Below, piece by piece: positions 24,061 to 33,929 of a stretch of 64,000 bases of DNA. Position 1 is the stretch's first letter. Each line of letters begins with the position of its first letter. The stretch spans positions 311,206,250-311,270,249 of the forward strand of contig CATIUR010000001.1 of the NCBI GenBank assembly GCA_949592205.1, read 5' to 3'. The DNA is from Helichrysum umbraculigerum. Lineage: Eukaryota; Streptophyta; Magnoliopsida; Asterales; Asteraceae. A model generated the notes under the pieces. The model ran no database searches. It saw nothing but the letters and a program-made list of their open reading frames with translations, and was not told the DNA's origin. The translations under genes were made by a program, and so were the position numbers.

Positions 24061-24558
24061 TCTATCTGGTATGTGGACAGTGGTTGTTCCTGATATATGA
24101 CCTGATGTAAGTCCCTGCTCAGTGACTACCAGGATGAAAGAGGTCATGATGTAGTATTTGGTGATAATAAAGTGGGAAAGACAAGAGGTTATGGTGTTTT
24201 GACCAATGGAAATGTGATGTTTAAGCGAGTAGCTTATGTGGAGGGACTGAAGCACAATTTGTTAAGAATAAGTCAGTTTGTGATTCCAAAAATAAGGTGC
24301 TATTTGATCACGAAACTGGTGTGGTTTACTGTTGGGTTAAAAAGAAAGGAAGTGCTGTGTTGGCTGCTAACAGAAAGGGAAATACATATGTGGTCAATAT
24401 GGACTCAGCCCTGTCAGGGACATGCTTTTTATTCCAGAAATGTTTCAGAAGAAAAATGGTTATGGCATAAGCGACTTTCTCATCTTAATCTAATAGCAAT
24501 CAATAAATTAAGCAAGAATGGATTAGTCACTGGACTTCCAAAATTGTCTTATGATTAA
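24061..24558 (+). pseudogene. copia protease trace and GAG-pre-integrase domain
   Basis: In frame from 24061, WYVDSGCS (catalytic DSG of the copia aspartic protease) is followed by TGA at 24091 and another TGA at 24103. The frame then runs open (24172-24558) with EGLKHNLLRISQF and the pre-integrase zinc region WHKRLSHLN. A TAA at 24556 splits this from the matching CSACEKGKHH. A short stretch (about 24265-24420) reads unlike the family and may contain compensating frameshifts. Confidence 0.82.
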
Positions 24559-25242
24559 GATAAGCTTTGTTCAGCATGTGAGAAAGGAAAGCATCACAAC
24601 TCTTCTTTCAAGAGTAAACAGACATCATCAGTAATGGAATGTTTTTATCTACTCCATATGGATCTATTTGGTCTAGTTAGTACTCCAAGACTTGGTGGAA
24701 AGAGGTACTGTTTGGTAATTGTGGATGAATACTCCAGATACACTTGGGTATTCGTACTCAAGACCAAAAATGAAGCTGCCAGCGAGATTTTATCCTTTAT
24801 CAAGAAAATGGAGAACTTAAATGGTAGTTTGGTAAAACATCTAAGGAGTGATAATGGCACCGAATTTAAGAATGTTGACCTGGAAAGTTTCTGTGATTCA
24901 AAAGGCATTTCTCAAAACTTCTCAGCACCAAGAACACCTCAACAAAATGGGGTAGCTGAAAGGAGAAACAGAACCTTGATTGAATCTGCTAGGTCAATGC
25001 TCATTGATGCTGGTCTTAAGACCTACTTCTGGGCAGAAGCAGTGAGTACAGCCTACTTCACTCAGAATAGGTCATTGATTGTCAAAAGACATGATAAGAC
25101 AGCATATGAGGTGTTAAGGGGGAGAAAACCTTACATAAGTTTTTTTCATGTTTTTAGCAGTACCTGCTATGTCTTAAACAAAAGAGATCACTTAGGTACG
25201 TTTGATCCAAAAGATGATGAAGGAATATTTGTTGGTTACTAA
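24559..25242 (+). pseudogene. copia integrase core
   Basis: Continues in the same frame after the TAA at 24556. It holds CSACEKGKHH (second half of the HHCC zinc site). The rve catalytic core follows: HMDLFG (first Asp), RSDNGTEF (second Asp), and NGVAERRNRTL (Glu). The DDE triad is therefore complete within 24634-25242. In the family, integrase inserts the cDNA into the chromosome. A TAA at 25240-25242 ends the open stretch, but the same frame goes on at 25243, so damage is again a point stop. Confidence 0.9.
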
Positions 25243-26165
25243 ATGATCTCTAAAGCTTTCAGAGTCTATAATAAAAGAAGAGAATGCATTGAAGAATCAA
25301 TGGATGTTACTTTTGATGAAGCTTATGATGAGTCACACACTGATCCACAAGATTATGAATCTCTTGATTTTAATGATTTAACCAAAATGGATGGTGACTC
25401 ATCAATCAGTAACAAAGTCAATGATGAGAAGTATAAAAATTTCTCATCAAATTCTGAAAGGGAAGATAATGTCCCTAAAAACAATTCCGGTTCTACTTCA
25501 GCTGTGAATAATTCAGGAACATCATCTTCACCTAATCAAAACCAATCATCATCAACACATTGTCCAAACCAAAGCACACAAAATGATATCACTCACTGTT
25601 CCAATGCTGATCAGTCTCCAGGACAAACAATGGATAAAACAGACACTGCTGAACCTCAGCGAATGGACAAAACATATTGATAATCAATTGATTATTGGTA
25701 ATCCAAAATCCAAAGTCCATACTAGATCAGCAACTGCTAACTTTTGTCTGTTTGTTAGCTTTGTCTCACTGATGGAACCAAAGAAGGTGGATGAAGCAAT
25801 CACTGATCATAACTGGATATCAGCTATGCAAGAAGAACTTGCTCAGTTTGAAAGAAACAAAGTATGGAAATTGGTGCCTCAGCCTGTTGGTAAATCGGTG
25901 ATTGGAACACGATGGGTATTCAGATACAAAATGGATGCAGATGGTGGTGTTGTTAGAAACAAGGCTAGACTGGTTGCACAAGGTTATTGTCAGTAAGAAG
26001 GCATTAACTATGATGAAACCTTTGTACCAGTGGCTAGACTTGAAGCAATCAGGCTATTTCTAGCCTATGCAGCTCACAAGAAATTAAAAGTATATCAGAT
26101 GGATGTGAAAAGTGCCTTTCTGAATGGCAAGCTAAAGGAAGAAGTGTATGTTAAACAACCTAGGT
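25243..26165 (+). pseudogene. copia integrase tail and start of reverse transcriptase
   Basis: 25243-25680 is the variable Ser/Asn-rich integrase tail. A frame shift leads to 25583-25996, which carries the RVT_2 start: WISAMQEELAQFERNKVWKLV, GTRWVFRYKMD and NKARLVAQGY. After a TAA (25994-25996) the same frame continues ETFVPVARLEAIRL and MDVKSAFLNGKL up to EEVYVKQP at about 26160. There the match stops at the junction with a gypsy fragment. The YVDD active-site half of the RT is not present anywhere in the window. Confidence 0.88.
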
Positions 26166-26788
26166 CTACTATCTGAGAGGGAGGAAAAGTGTGAAGCAGA
26201 GGAAGTAAATGCAACACGCCTAGGTGACATTTTCTCGTGTGGTTCTAGTCCCATACGTGTTCCCGAATGATTAGGACGCGATCGGGAGGAAGAGAGTGAA
26301 GTAGGTGTCACTTTTCTAGGTGGTGAATCCTCGGATGGATTCTCCTCAAGTGAGTCCTATTTGATTACGTCGTTGCCCGATGCAGTTGGACGAGCGGGTA
26401 CCGTGGAAGTTTCCACAGTAGTAAGTAAGGTCTGTGTTTCATTTTCGGTGTCAGGTGACGTAGTTGTGTGAGTGGTTGCCATGAAGGGTGGCAAATAAGT
26501 TCGTATACGTAAGGTTATTTATATATATAAATATAAAAATTTAGCACATAAGCACGTATAAGGGTTGGTCATGTTTCTGTCATAGGTCAAAGTCTTCTAA
26601 TGTATTCCCGTTCACTATAACCAATTCAGGTCTTGCATCGATTCTCCTTTAATTGTACATAGTTGATCAAGCTATGTTAAATTAAATTTAAATGATGCAA
26701 TTGCTGAACCAGTCAAACCTAATTGGGAATACTAACCTAACGGTTATAGTCTAGGTCACTAATGCAATCCTAGTTCGCTATAACCTTA
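26161..26788 (-). pseudogene. Gypsy 5' leader and short gag-position frame
   Basis: In sense after the PBS, the leader (TAGCGAACTAGG..., TTTAACATAGCTTGATCAACT) closely matches the leader of the tandem array elements at 41171 and 47904. A frame starting at the minus-strand ATG 26482-26480 reads MATTHTTTSPDTENE and stops after 41 codons. Its Thr/Ser/Pro-rich start could be a gag N-terminus, but I cannot assign it. Confidence 0.5.
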
Positions 26789-26802
26789 GGCTCTGATACC
26801 AA
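26789..26802 (-). other. Primer-binding site, truncated gypsy
   Basis: GGCTCTGATACCAA on plus, TTGGTATCAGAGCC in sense, two bases from the LTR. Confidence 0.9.
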
Positions 26803-26804
26803 TC

Positions 26805-29800
26805 TGTCGCACCCCCAAATTACAATGCAGCGGAAGTATGAGTTGTCACAGGGGCCACGACCAAATCAAATATCATCGCACAAGATTACATCGAACGACC
26901 TCTAGTATGTTGTTTCCTGTGGGTAGTCCTACTGCGCAGCTAATTTCTCTGAAAAACATAGTAAAAAGGCCAACATGGTTGTTGAGTGAATTCACAGGTT
27001 TTATGTTCAGAAGTATAGTTTACTAAACCAAAGTCGTTTGTGAATCGTTGTTGTTGCCATAACAGTCAACTAGTGTTTCGTGGAATGTTTTCAAAAGTTT
27101 AGTTTAAAACTAGGTTTAGAACATTGTGCTGGTCGTTCTCTAGCGTAACACATTTACTGGTCGTTCTCCAGTTTATCAAAAACTACCGGTCGTTCTCCGG
27201 TTTATCAAGCAGCTGGTCGTTCTCCAGCGAAACAAAAAGGTACCGGTCGTTCTCCGGTTTATCAAGCAGCTGGTCGTTCTCCAGCGAAACAAAAAGGTAC
27301 CGGTCGTTCTCCGGTTTATCACACTGCTGGTCGTTCTCCAGCGTATCAAAAGTTACAAGTCATTCTCCGGTTTATCACACTGCTGGTCGTTCTCCAGCGA
27401 ATCAAAAGTTACCGGTCGTTCTCCGGTTTATCACAAGTAGTAAAACATTTTCATAAATAGTTCGTATAAAAGTATGAAACTCATTTCATAAATACCGTTG
27501 CACAATAGTATGAACACAATCGTAAACAGTTGTATAAAAGCATTGTAAGCAATTATATAATAGTTGTAGATTATGGCATATAGTAAAATAGTAGCTATGT
27601 TTTTCACCCCTAGCTTAAAAATAGTAAAAACAGTAAAAGAGGGGTTGTGAACTCACCTGAGTCTAGCAAGAATTATAACAATTAGCAAGTAATGTGTGTT
27701 CCAATCTGCAGCCTTCTAACGCCCTAAACGTATAAGGTTGTGTGTAATAGTAGGTGTCTCAAAAGACCATCTATGTAAGTGGAGGGTTAATGTCCACTTA
27801 AGCTAGTTGTGTAAGTGGAGGGTTAATGTCCACCTACACTAGTCGTTCACTCAACTAGTAAATGTCCAAATAGTTATCATGTGTTTGTATTTCAAAATGT
27901 GTACGGCCCGTTGGTAACGTTTGTAATAATGATTTTATGTTTGTCTCGTTGTATACTTGCAAAAGTATATGTTATGTGTTATTGAGTTGCCTTAGTATGT
28001 GGTTATTGGTTATCACGCGAATTTAATACTTAGTGTCAAAGTCTTGCGGTTTACGTTTAGGTTAAAATATAAGTATCGTTTTTCATTCGGGTTATATTTC
28101 CAAGTATCGTTTTAGGTCCAAGTTACTAAATAAGTCACCCAAACCCCTTTTTGATTACGAGTTGCCAAAAATAGAAAGTTTGTCATTTTTCGAAACCGGG
28201 TACCGTTTTTGTTGACTTGGTCAAACTTACATATGTTCATAAGCCTTAAAAAGTTGATTTTTCCACTATTAGTAAGTTTACAATTGTTGGTTTACATTTA
28301 CATGCAAAATCAGTCCCTTATGTCTTTTCCAGAAAATTACATCAGTTTGTCAAATTTATTAAAAATACTTATGATCCGAAATAAAATAAGGCAAAAATCA
28401 TAGATCATCCCCAATGTGTTATCTAGTTTCAGTAATTTTTGTAGAACTTATGAAGAGGTGTAAGTATTTTTAATAATTATGTTGTTCTCTGAGTTGCAAA
28501 AACTGACCAATCAGGAACCATGCATGAAGTCGTAATTTCTGGGCAAAATCCATAGGTTTTCAGAAAAAGTGGTAAACATAAAACTTGTAGCCAACAAAAT
28601 TTGTGAAATTTTGGCGGTGGTTTCATATCATTTGGAGGTGTGTGGCTCAAGTTATGATTAAAACACTAAGAACAAAATTTCTGACTTTTTCTAACAGGTT
28701 GAACACTTTTTCTTACAACAATTATTAAAAATATCAAACGAACTCATAAAAATATGAGGCTTGTGGGTTGGAAAGCTTACTTTCTGAACTTAATTTTTGA
28801 CTATAAAAATGTCCATTTTCATTAAGAAATGAGTTAGAAAAAATTTGGTGAAATTCGTATGGAAATCTGGACAGAAAGTGCATGTTATATTTTCAAGAGT
28901 TTTAAGTGGTGAAAAATGATTTTAACAAAGTTTTTGGACATGGATCTTTTGAGTGAATATTTAAACATGTTATTTAAGTAATCAGATGATGAAATATGTC
29001 CTTACAATGATGTTTTGAAGATTTGATGGCAGCAATGAAATGAGAGAAGCTAGTAGTCTTGGAATCTTGAAAAATCTTTGTAAAATGATGAATATTTGTG
29101 TGGTGGTTGTTGGTGGCTCAATGGTGGTTTATGGTGGTGGAATGGTGGTGTATGGTGGTGGTTCTCTCCAGATTGTAGAGAGAGAATATGAATATAGAGA
29201 GAAGTGAGAGTAAAATGAGGTGAAGTGTGATGGTGAAATGAAGTTATGCATGTTAATAAAGTAAAAGTGTAAGGAATATCATGATTAAAATTTGCATGAT
29301 ATATTAGAGGGGAGGGATGGAGGTATGTGGCCCCACTCCCTGGGTTAGTGATTTAATTTTCAGTCTCAAACTGTGTTTACGTATATTAGTCGTTTTCTTG
29401 TAATTTTTGTTAAACCGTTAAATCGCCTAACGTTATTTTGCGTAGTTTTAATTAACGGTATGTTTGGAATTGCTTTCCATTAAAGAATTATTAAAATACT
29501 TTATTTTGAATCATCGAAATATTTATCGAGTTTCATTTAGTTGCCGAATTTGATTCACGCGTTTTCGTTGCGTTTGTTATGTTTTAAGCAAAACGTATAG
29601 GTTTTTCGCGTATTATTATTCGAAATAATAATATAGGGTAAATAACTACTATTTAATTCATAAAATAGGTTTACGTTATTTATAGAAAATATTATCACCA
29701 ACATCATATAATTAGTCGGACTCCGTCCGGTTGTTTCGCGTAATTACAAATATTTAGCATAATGCAAACTAGGTACACGTAATGTCGTTTCTAGTTAGGG

Positions 29801-29832
29801 TAATTAACTACCCTTAAGTGCCGGGTGTCACA
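26805..29832 (-). repeat. Gypsy LTR, 3,028 bp
   Basis: TGTCGCACCC start and GGGTGTCACA end on the plus strand. Includes a hairpin array (27128-27437). It also has a donor-like CATT|GTAAGGAC near 28995 and acceptor-like TTTTTCAG near 26948 on the minus strand. The frame at 27124-27456 is a by-product of the repeat array. Confidence 0.9.
27128..27437. repeat. Array of 11 covarying hairpins with TCGTTCT loop
   Basis: Units of about 28 bp alternate between two stems around the constant loop TCGTTCT: GCTGG/CCAGC and ACCGG/CCGGT (for example 27185-27201), with one ACTGG/CCAGT unit. Nearly every unit keeps perfect pairing although the stem bases change. One unit near 27355 has lost it (ACAAG arm), and the first unit has one mismatch (CTAGC). 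Confidence 0.9.
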
Positions 29833-29837
29833 CACCT

Positions 29838-30551
29838 GCAGTGAAACTACATGCTGATCCCGATGGTAAATCTATAAACATCACTCCTTACAGAGGTATG
29901 ATCGGATCACTGCTATATCTTACTACAAGTAGACCATACATTATGTTTGCTACATGTCTCTGTGCTAGGTATCAAGCTAATCCAAAGGAATCACATCTAC
30001 TCGCTATCAAAAGAATATTCAGATATCTGAAGGGTACACCAAATCTTGGTCTCTGGTACCCATCTGGTTCAGATTTCTCGCTGAAAGGATATTCTGATTC
30101 GGATCATGCTGGATGTAAGCTAGATAGAAAAAGTACATCTGGTAGCTGTCAGTTTCTAGGAGAAAAGCTTGTTAGCTGGTCCAGCAAGAAGCAAAATTCA
30201 GTTTCAACTTCTACCGCTGAAGCTGAATATGTCGCTGCTAGTGCATGTACAACTCAAATTCTGTGGATGAGAAATCAACTTGCTGACTATGGATTTGACT
30301 TCACTGAAATACCAATCTATTGTGATAGTCAAAGTGCCATAGCCATTACAAACAATCCAGTGATGCACTCAAGGATAAAGCACATAGATGTACGATATCA
30401 TTTCATCAGGGACCATGTGATGAAAGGTGATATTGAACTTCACTTTACTCCAACTGACTACCAACTCGCTGACTTGTTTACAAAACCTTTGGATAAGAAG
30501 AGATTTAACTTTCTCATTAGCGAGCTTGGTATGTTAAACTTAAATGAATAA
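29838..30551 (+). pseudogene. copia RT C-terminus and RNase H
   Basis: Resumes copia pol immediately after the gypsy LTR. It starts with KLHADPDGKSINITPYRGMIGSLLYL, the thumb-side end of RVT_2. The copia RNase H follows, with YSDSDHAGCKLDRKSTSG, STAEAEYVAAS, CDSQSAI and the terminal HIDVRYHFIRD, LADLFTKPL. Acidic residues of the RNase H active site (Asp in SDSDHAG, Glu in AEAEY, Asp in CDSQSA) are present. This 236-codon stretch is uninterrupted and ends at a stop in the normal place, so it is intact as a fragment but lacks its upstream RT. Confidence 0.93.
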
Positions 30552-31343
30552 ATAAATTCTTTGAACTTATTTATTTATTTTTGTTTTATTTTTTAAATTG
30601 CTTTAAATAAAAGGATTCTATCAATTATAACCATTAGAAGAACATATTCACTGATCAACTGACTTTCACCGATCAAATCAGCAAGTTCAGTGATCAGTTA
30701 GTTATGTCTTTCTATTGTTTTAATTGATAAAGTCAAACGAATATTTGTTATGTCTCAAAGTTAAGTTAATATCATTACTCTCTGTTACCTCTAACTGATC
30801 TAGTTAGTATTCTAAGTTGTGACTTGATCAGTGAGATCTAATATAGAGAGACTTGATATACATATTAACATAAGACATAATCTATATTCATTTTTAAAAA
30901 AATAAAAATAAAAATAAAGTGTATCTATATAAAATTGACAACAGTGATCTATATCAAAACTAAAACTTAGTCTAAATGATTTAATAAGTATTCTAAGTTG
31001 TGATTAAATTAGGGAGATATAGTTTCAGCGAGATAAACTATCAAAATTGTCTCTTTATGATATTTATACTAGTTTTCGGTGGTAAATCAAGCATTTGAAT
31101 ATATATCTTCAGAGACTTTCACTCCCTGAGATATCATTTAATATTTTAATGGTGGTAAATTAATCGACAAACATTCGTTATATTTAAATACGTTCGTATT
31201 TAATTTAACGGAAACCTAAAATAAATGTTTTATGGTGTAAAAAGTTGCATGATCTGACACTATCTCTCTTACGTCAGTGCACTTTTCCGGCGCACCACTC
31301 CCATCACCATTAATGCCACCACGATCCATCATCACCCCTATAC
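30552..31343 (+). other. copia 3' flank, non-coding
   Basis: AT-rich sequence after the pol stop. It has many CTGATCA/CAGTGATC words similar to those in the copia 5' region. I see no PPT or 3' LTR matching 1-1460. The copia 3' end may be lost or too diverged to recognise by eye. Confidence 0.5.
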
Positions 31344-32269
31344 TGTGACTCCTGCCAAATTAGGACTAGTGATTAGTGCATAATCCTTTATAATACATGT
31401 AATTAGTCCTTTAGTTAGGGTAATTAATGTATCAAAATATATATTGATAAATATATACGATTATGCGATTTGATTAAATCATACGCAATTTAAATCGAAT
31501 GCAATTCGGTTCAATAAATACGGACGCTGGTGAACGATTTTATTAAATAATATAACATTATTTAATAACGCTATTATATCCAAAATATTATTTTAATAAT
31601 ATTTCATATTCATCTTGTATCGTACGAGTAACATTTTATGCGATTCAAGAATTAAACTCGCAAACAAAGCGAAACAAGTTAAAGTTATATTTTATAACTC
31701 TAATATTAAGTATTTTGATAAAATACTTCAACCAAATTATCGAGTAATTAATTACATTTTAAAACGTATAATTAAATGTTTTAAATAATTATTTAACGTT
31801 TAAATAATCGGGAAAACGAACACCGCACGGAACGCGATTGCACGGGAGTTAAAAGTGGAGACCCACGCTCCGGTGGGCCCCAACGAAATCAGCCAAAAAG
31901 GGGATCCCACCCCCTTTTTTTCCCTCCATTGCATCATCATCATCACCTTCTTTCTTTCTTTTTTCTCTCAAACTTCACCACACCACCACCACCTTAAAAC
32001 GAAAAATAACACCGTCAAACGACCTCCAATCTTGAAGCTCATTTAGGGAAAAACGATCACCTCGTCTCGATCTTCATTTCTATCTTTCCGGATTTCTCTG
32101 GCGTTAAGTTTGTAAGTTTCCGACAAATCTCGAAACACTCCGATTTCCATTAATTTTGACTTGTTATTGTTTGTCTAAGCTTGAAATGTCCATATAAGGG
32201 TTGGGTAAAAGAATCGGACCAAACGGAAATCGGAAAACTCGTTTTTGGCTCAAAATCCGTCGAATAGTC

Positions 32270-32640
32270 TTAAGTGTCGCATAGCCAGATCCAATATAGC
32301 GTCACTTCGTGCGTCACTTAAGTGTCGCATTAAGTGACGCATAAAACCCTAATTTTGCGTCACTTGTTCAAGTGCCGCATAAAACCCCTTTTTCCCGACA
32401 CTTGCCTAAGTGTCGCAAATTCAATAACCGACACTTCTAGAGACACTTGTCTAAGTGTCGCCTACAATTGAAATATGATTTCATACGACACTAATCCTAG
32501 TGACGCCCCAACCCGATATCCGACACTGCTTGAGTGTCGCCACCTTATGCGTCACTTCCTCAAGTGACGCCATTAACTCAGAATTTACAATTTTATTCGA
32601 CACTTCCTGAGTGTCGCCTAAGCCCTTAAGTGACGTTATA
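32270..32640. repeat. Cluster of covarying GCG(A/T)CACT hairpins
   Basis: At least six inverted pairs. Examples: 32396-32415 with arms CGACACTT and AAGTGTCG (4-base loop), and 32549-32570 with arms GCGTCACTT and AAGTGACGC (4-base loop). The A-to-T change in one arm is matched by T-to-A in the other. Further pairs have arms CGACACT and AGTGTCG near 32521 and 32599. Homologous in position and word to the cluster at 3530-3895. Confidence 0.88.
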
Positions 32641-33360
32641 AGTGTCTCATGAAACAGAACCAAGAAAACACAGATTTTACTAAGTGTCGAGACCTAAAAT
32701 TTTATCGCTTGATTTCACCCAAATTCAAGTTCAGATGCGTTTTTCACCAAAGCAATTTAGTAGAAATAAAAATTTTTCGAGCTGACTTGGCATCTCGACC
32801 CCAACCAGGGGCCAGCCCCTTGGACCCCGCCAGGGGTTACCACCCGGAACCCGCTTACCAGGGGCGCTGCCCCTGGACCCCCGTCACCTAAAGTTTATAA
32901 ATACTTTTTAAGTATAACTATTTGAAATTAAAATAATAAGCTAAGATTATTACTACAACTAATCACCAACGGACCGTACACGCTTTCAAATACTTAAACA
33001 CATCAACCAAATCGTAGTAATTTGGACATTCTAGTTGGACGGACAACTACAAGGAAGTCTTGATAGATACCTACTCACGTTATAACCATCGCGTGTCGTG
33101 GACACCCTCAGGTTACAAGTCTTCAGACTTCATTACTCGGCTAATCAACTCACGTTTACTGATTTAAACGCTCCAAGACTCAGGTGAGTCTCATGGCCCC
33201 TCTTTTATCGCTTTTACTAAGGGGTGTGATTCATTGCTCATTTTTAACATGTGAACGCAAGTACAAACTTTACAATATACTACATGAGTTGTTTTCCCAC
33301 TAATCATTTCAAAGTCCTCCATCAGCATAGTTTGGTAATACGATGTAGCGTGATTATTAG

Positions 33361-33376
33361 TATATGGTACCATATA
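33361..33376. repeat. 16-bp perfect palindrome TATATGGTACCATATA
   Basis: Self-complementary site in the LTR, next to a segment (GGATTGACCC, GGGTTAGC) that recurs beside palindromes at 2966 and 40457 in related LTRs. Confidence 0.88.
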
Positions 33377-33929
33377 GGATTGACCCTCCTCGTCCGGGTT
33401 AGCATGCACTAACTGGGTAAACGGACGTACTAATAATTGTTTAGACGAGTGTAGATTAGGCACTCGTGGAGGCACCTCGCTCGGAATTCTCTATATGGGA
33501 CCCGACCCTCGAGTTAAGCTCAAACTATGTGCTCATGGCTGTGTACTTTACCATTATCATTTGCTGGATGCAAATCTATTTTAAATCTTTCGGTTCATAC
33601 GATATTATTTGATATACAAACTTGTGAGCTCACCAGCTTTTCGCTGACCCATTTTAGCATGTATCACAGGTACCCCGCAGTAGATTGGACTGCCTCAGGA
33701 TTTACTATAACTCGAGTCAGCATGCAGACATTAGAGATTTTCTTGCATTAGTATATTTTGTACAAGTACTTATGTAATGAAATCTCTCATTTAACCGAAC
33801 ATGAGCTATGTACAGCTTCAAATGTTGTAAACATTTCTTATGTTAATATATTTTGTTAAAACGACGCATATAGAGTCGTTTGTTATATCTTGTGTGCTTT
33901 GATTATTGATTAGTAACACCCAATGTATG

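Larger units (their letters stand above)
26161..29832 (-). mobile_element. Truncated Ty3/gypsy element, minus strand
   Basis: Contains one complete LTR (26805-29832), a PBS (26789-26802) and about 630 bp of 5' internal sequence, then ends abruptly at the copia RT. The other LTR, the rest of the internal region and the core of the copia RT are all missing. One deletion after insertion probably removed them together. Confidence 0.82.
1461..31343 (+). mobile_element. Ty1/copia retrotransposon, decayed and split by three gypsy-type insertions
   Basis: The pieces occur in canonical copia order: gag (1506-2366), gag zinc-knuckle part (11760-13071), protease-integrase-RT start (23901 to about 26160), and RT end-RNase H (29838-30551). 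Each gap is filled by a gypsy insertion, two of them with clear 5-bp target duplications. In-frame stops and frameshifts occur throughout. A long gag with two separate zinc knuckles fits a SIRE-like lineage, a judgement from family knowledge. The element is the oldest host layer of the left half. Confidence 0.88.
32112..33669 (+). other. Candidate leader intron within LTR 31344-33927
   Basis: Donor-like TTT|GTAAGTTT at 32112 follows a CT/CACCA-rich leader. Acceptor-like GTATCACAG|GT ends at 33669. A second donor-like CAG|GTGAGT is near 33183. The interval contains the GCGACACT hairpin cluster and a 16-bp palindrome. Confidence 0.4.
31344..33927 (+). mobile_element. Ty3/gypsy LTR, plus strand, 3' end missing
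   Basis: Start TGTGACTCCTGCCAAATTAG matches the sense start of the solo LTR (minus end at 11754), with shared TAATACATGTAATTAGT downstream. Near the other end, TTTGATTATTGATTAG also matches that LTR. The last roughly 50 bases, including the GGGTGTCACA terminus, are absent where gypsy LTR A begins at 33930. No PBS follows, so it is a truncated solo-like LTR of the same family as 2372-11754. Confidence 0.8.

Noticed and set aside
27124..27456. Regularly spaced repeats resembling a CRISPR array
   Set aside because: The spacing is short and the intervening bases are not unique spacers. The units are self-complementary hairpins inside a plant gypsy LTR.
33191..33475. 94-codon minus-strand frame in LTR 31344-33927 and a related one at 2868-3092 in the solo LTR
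   Set aside because: Similarity reflects homologous LTR leaders; opposite-strand frames without domains or common start.
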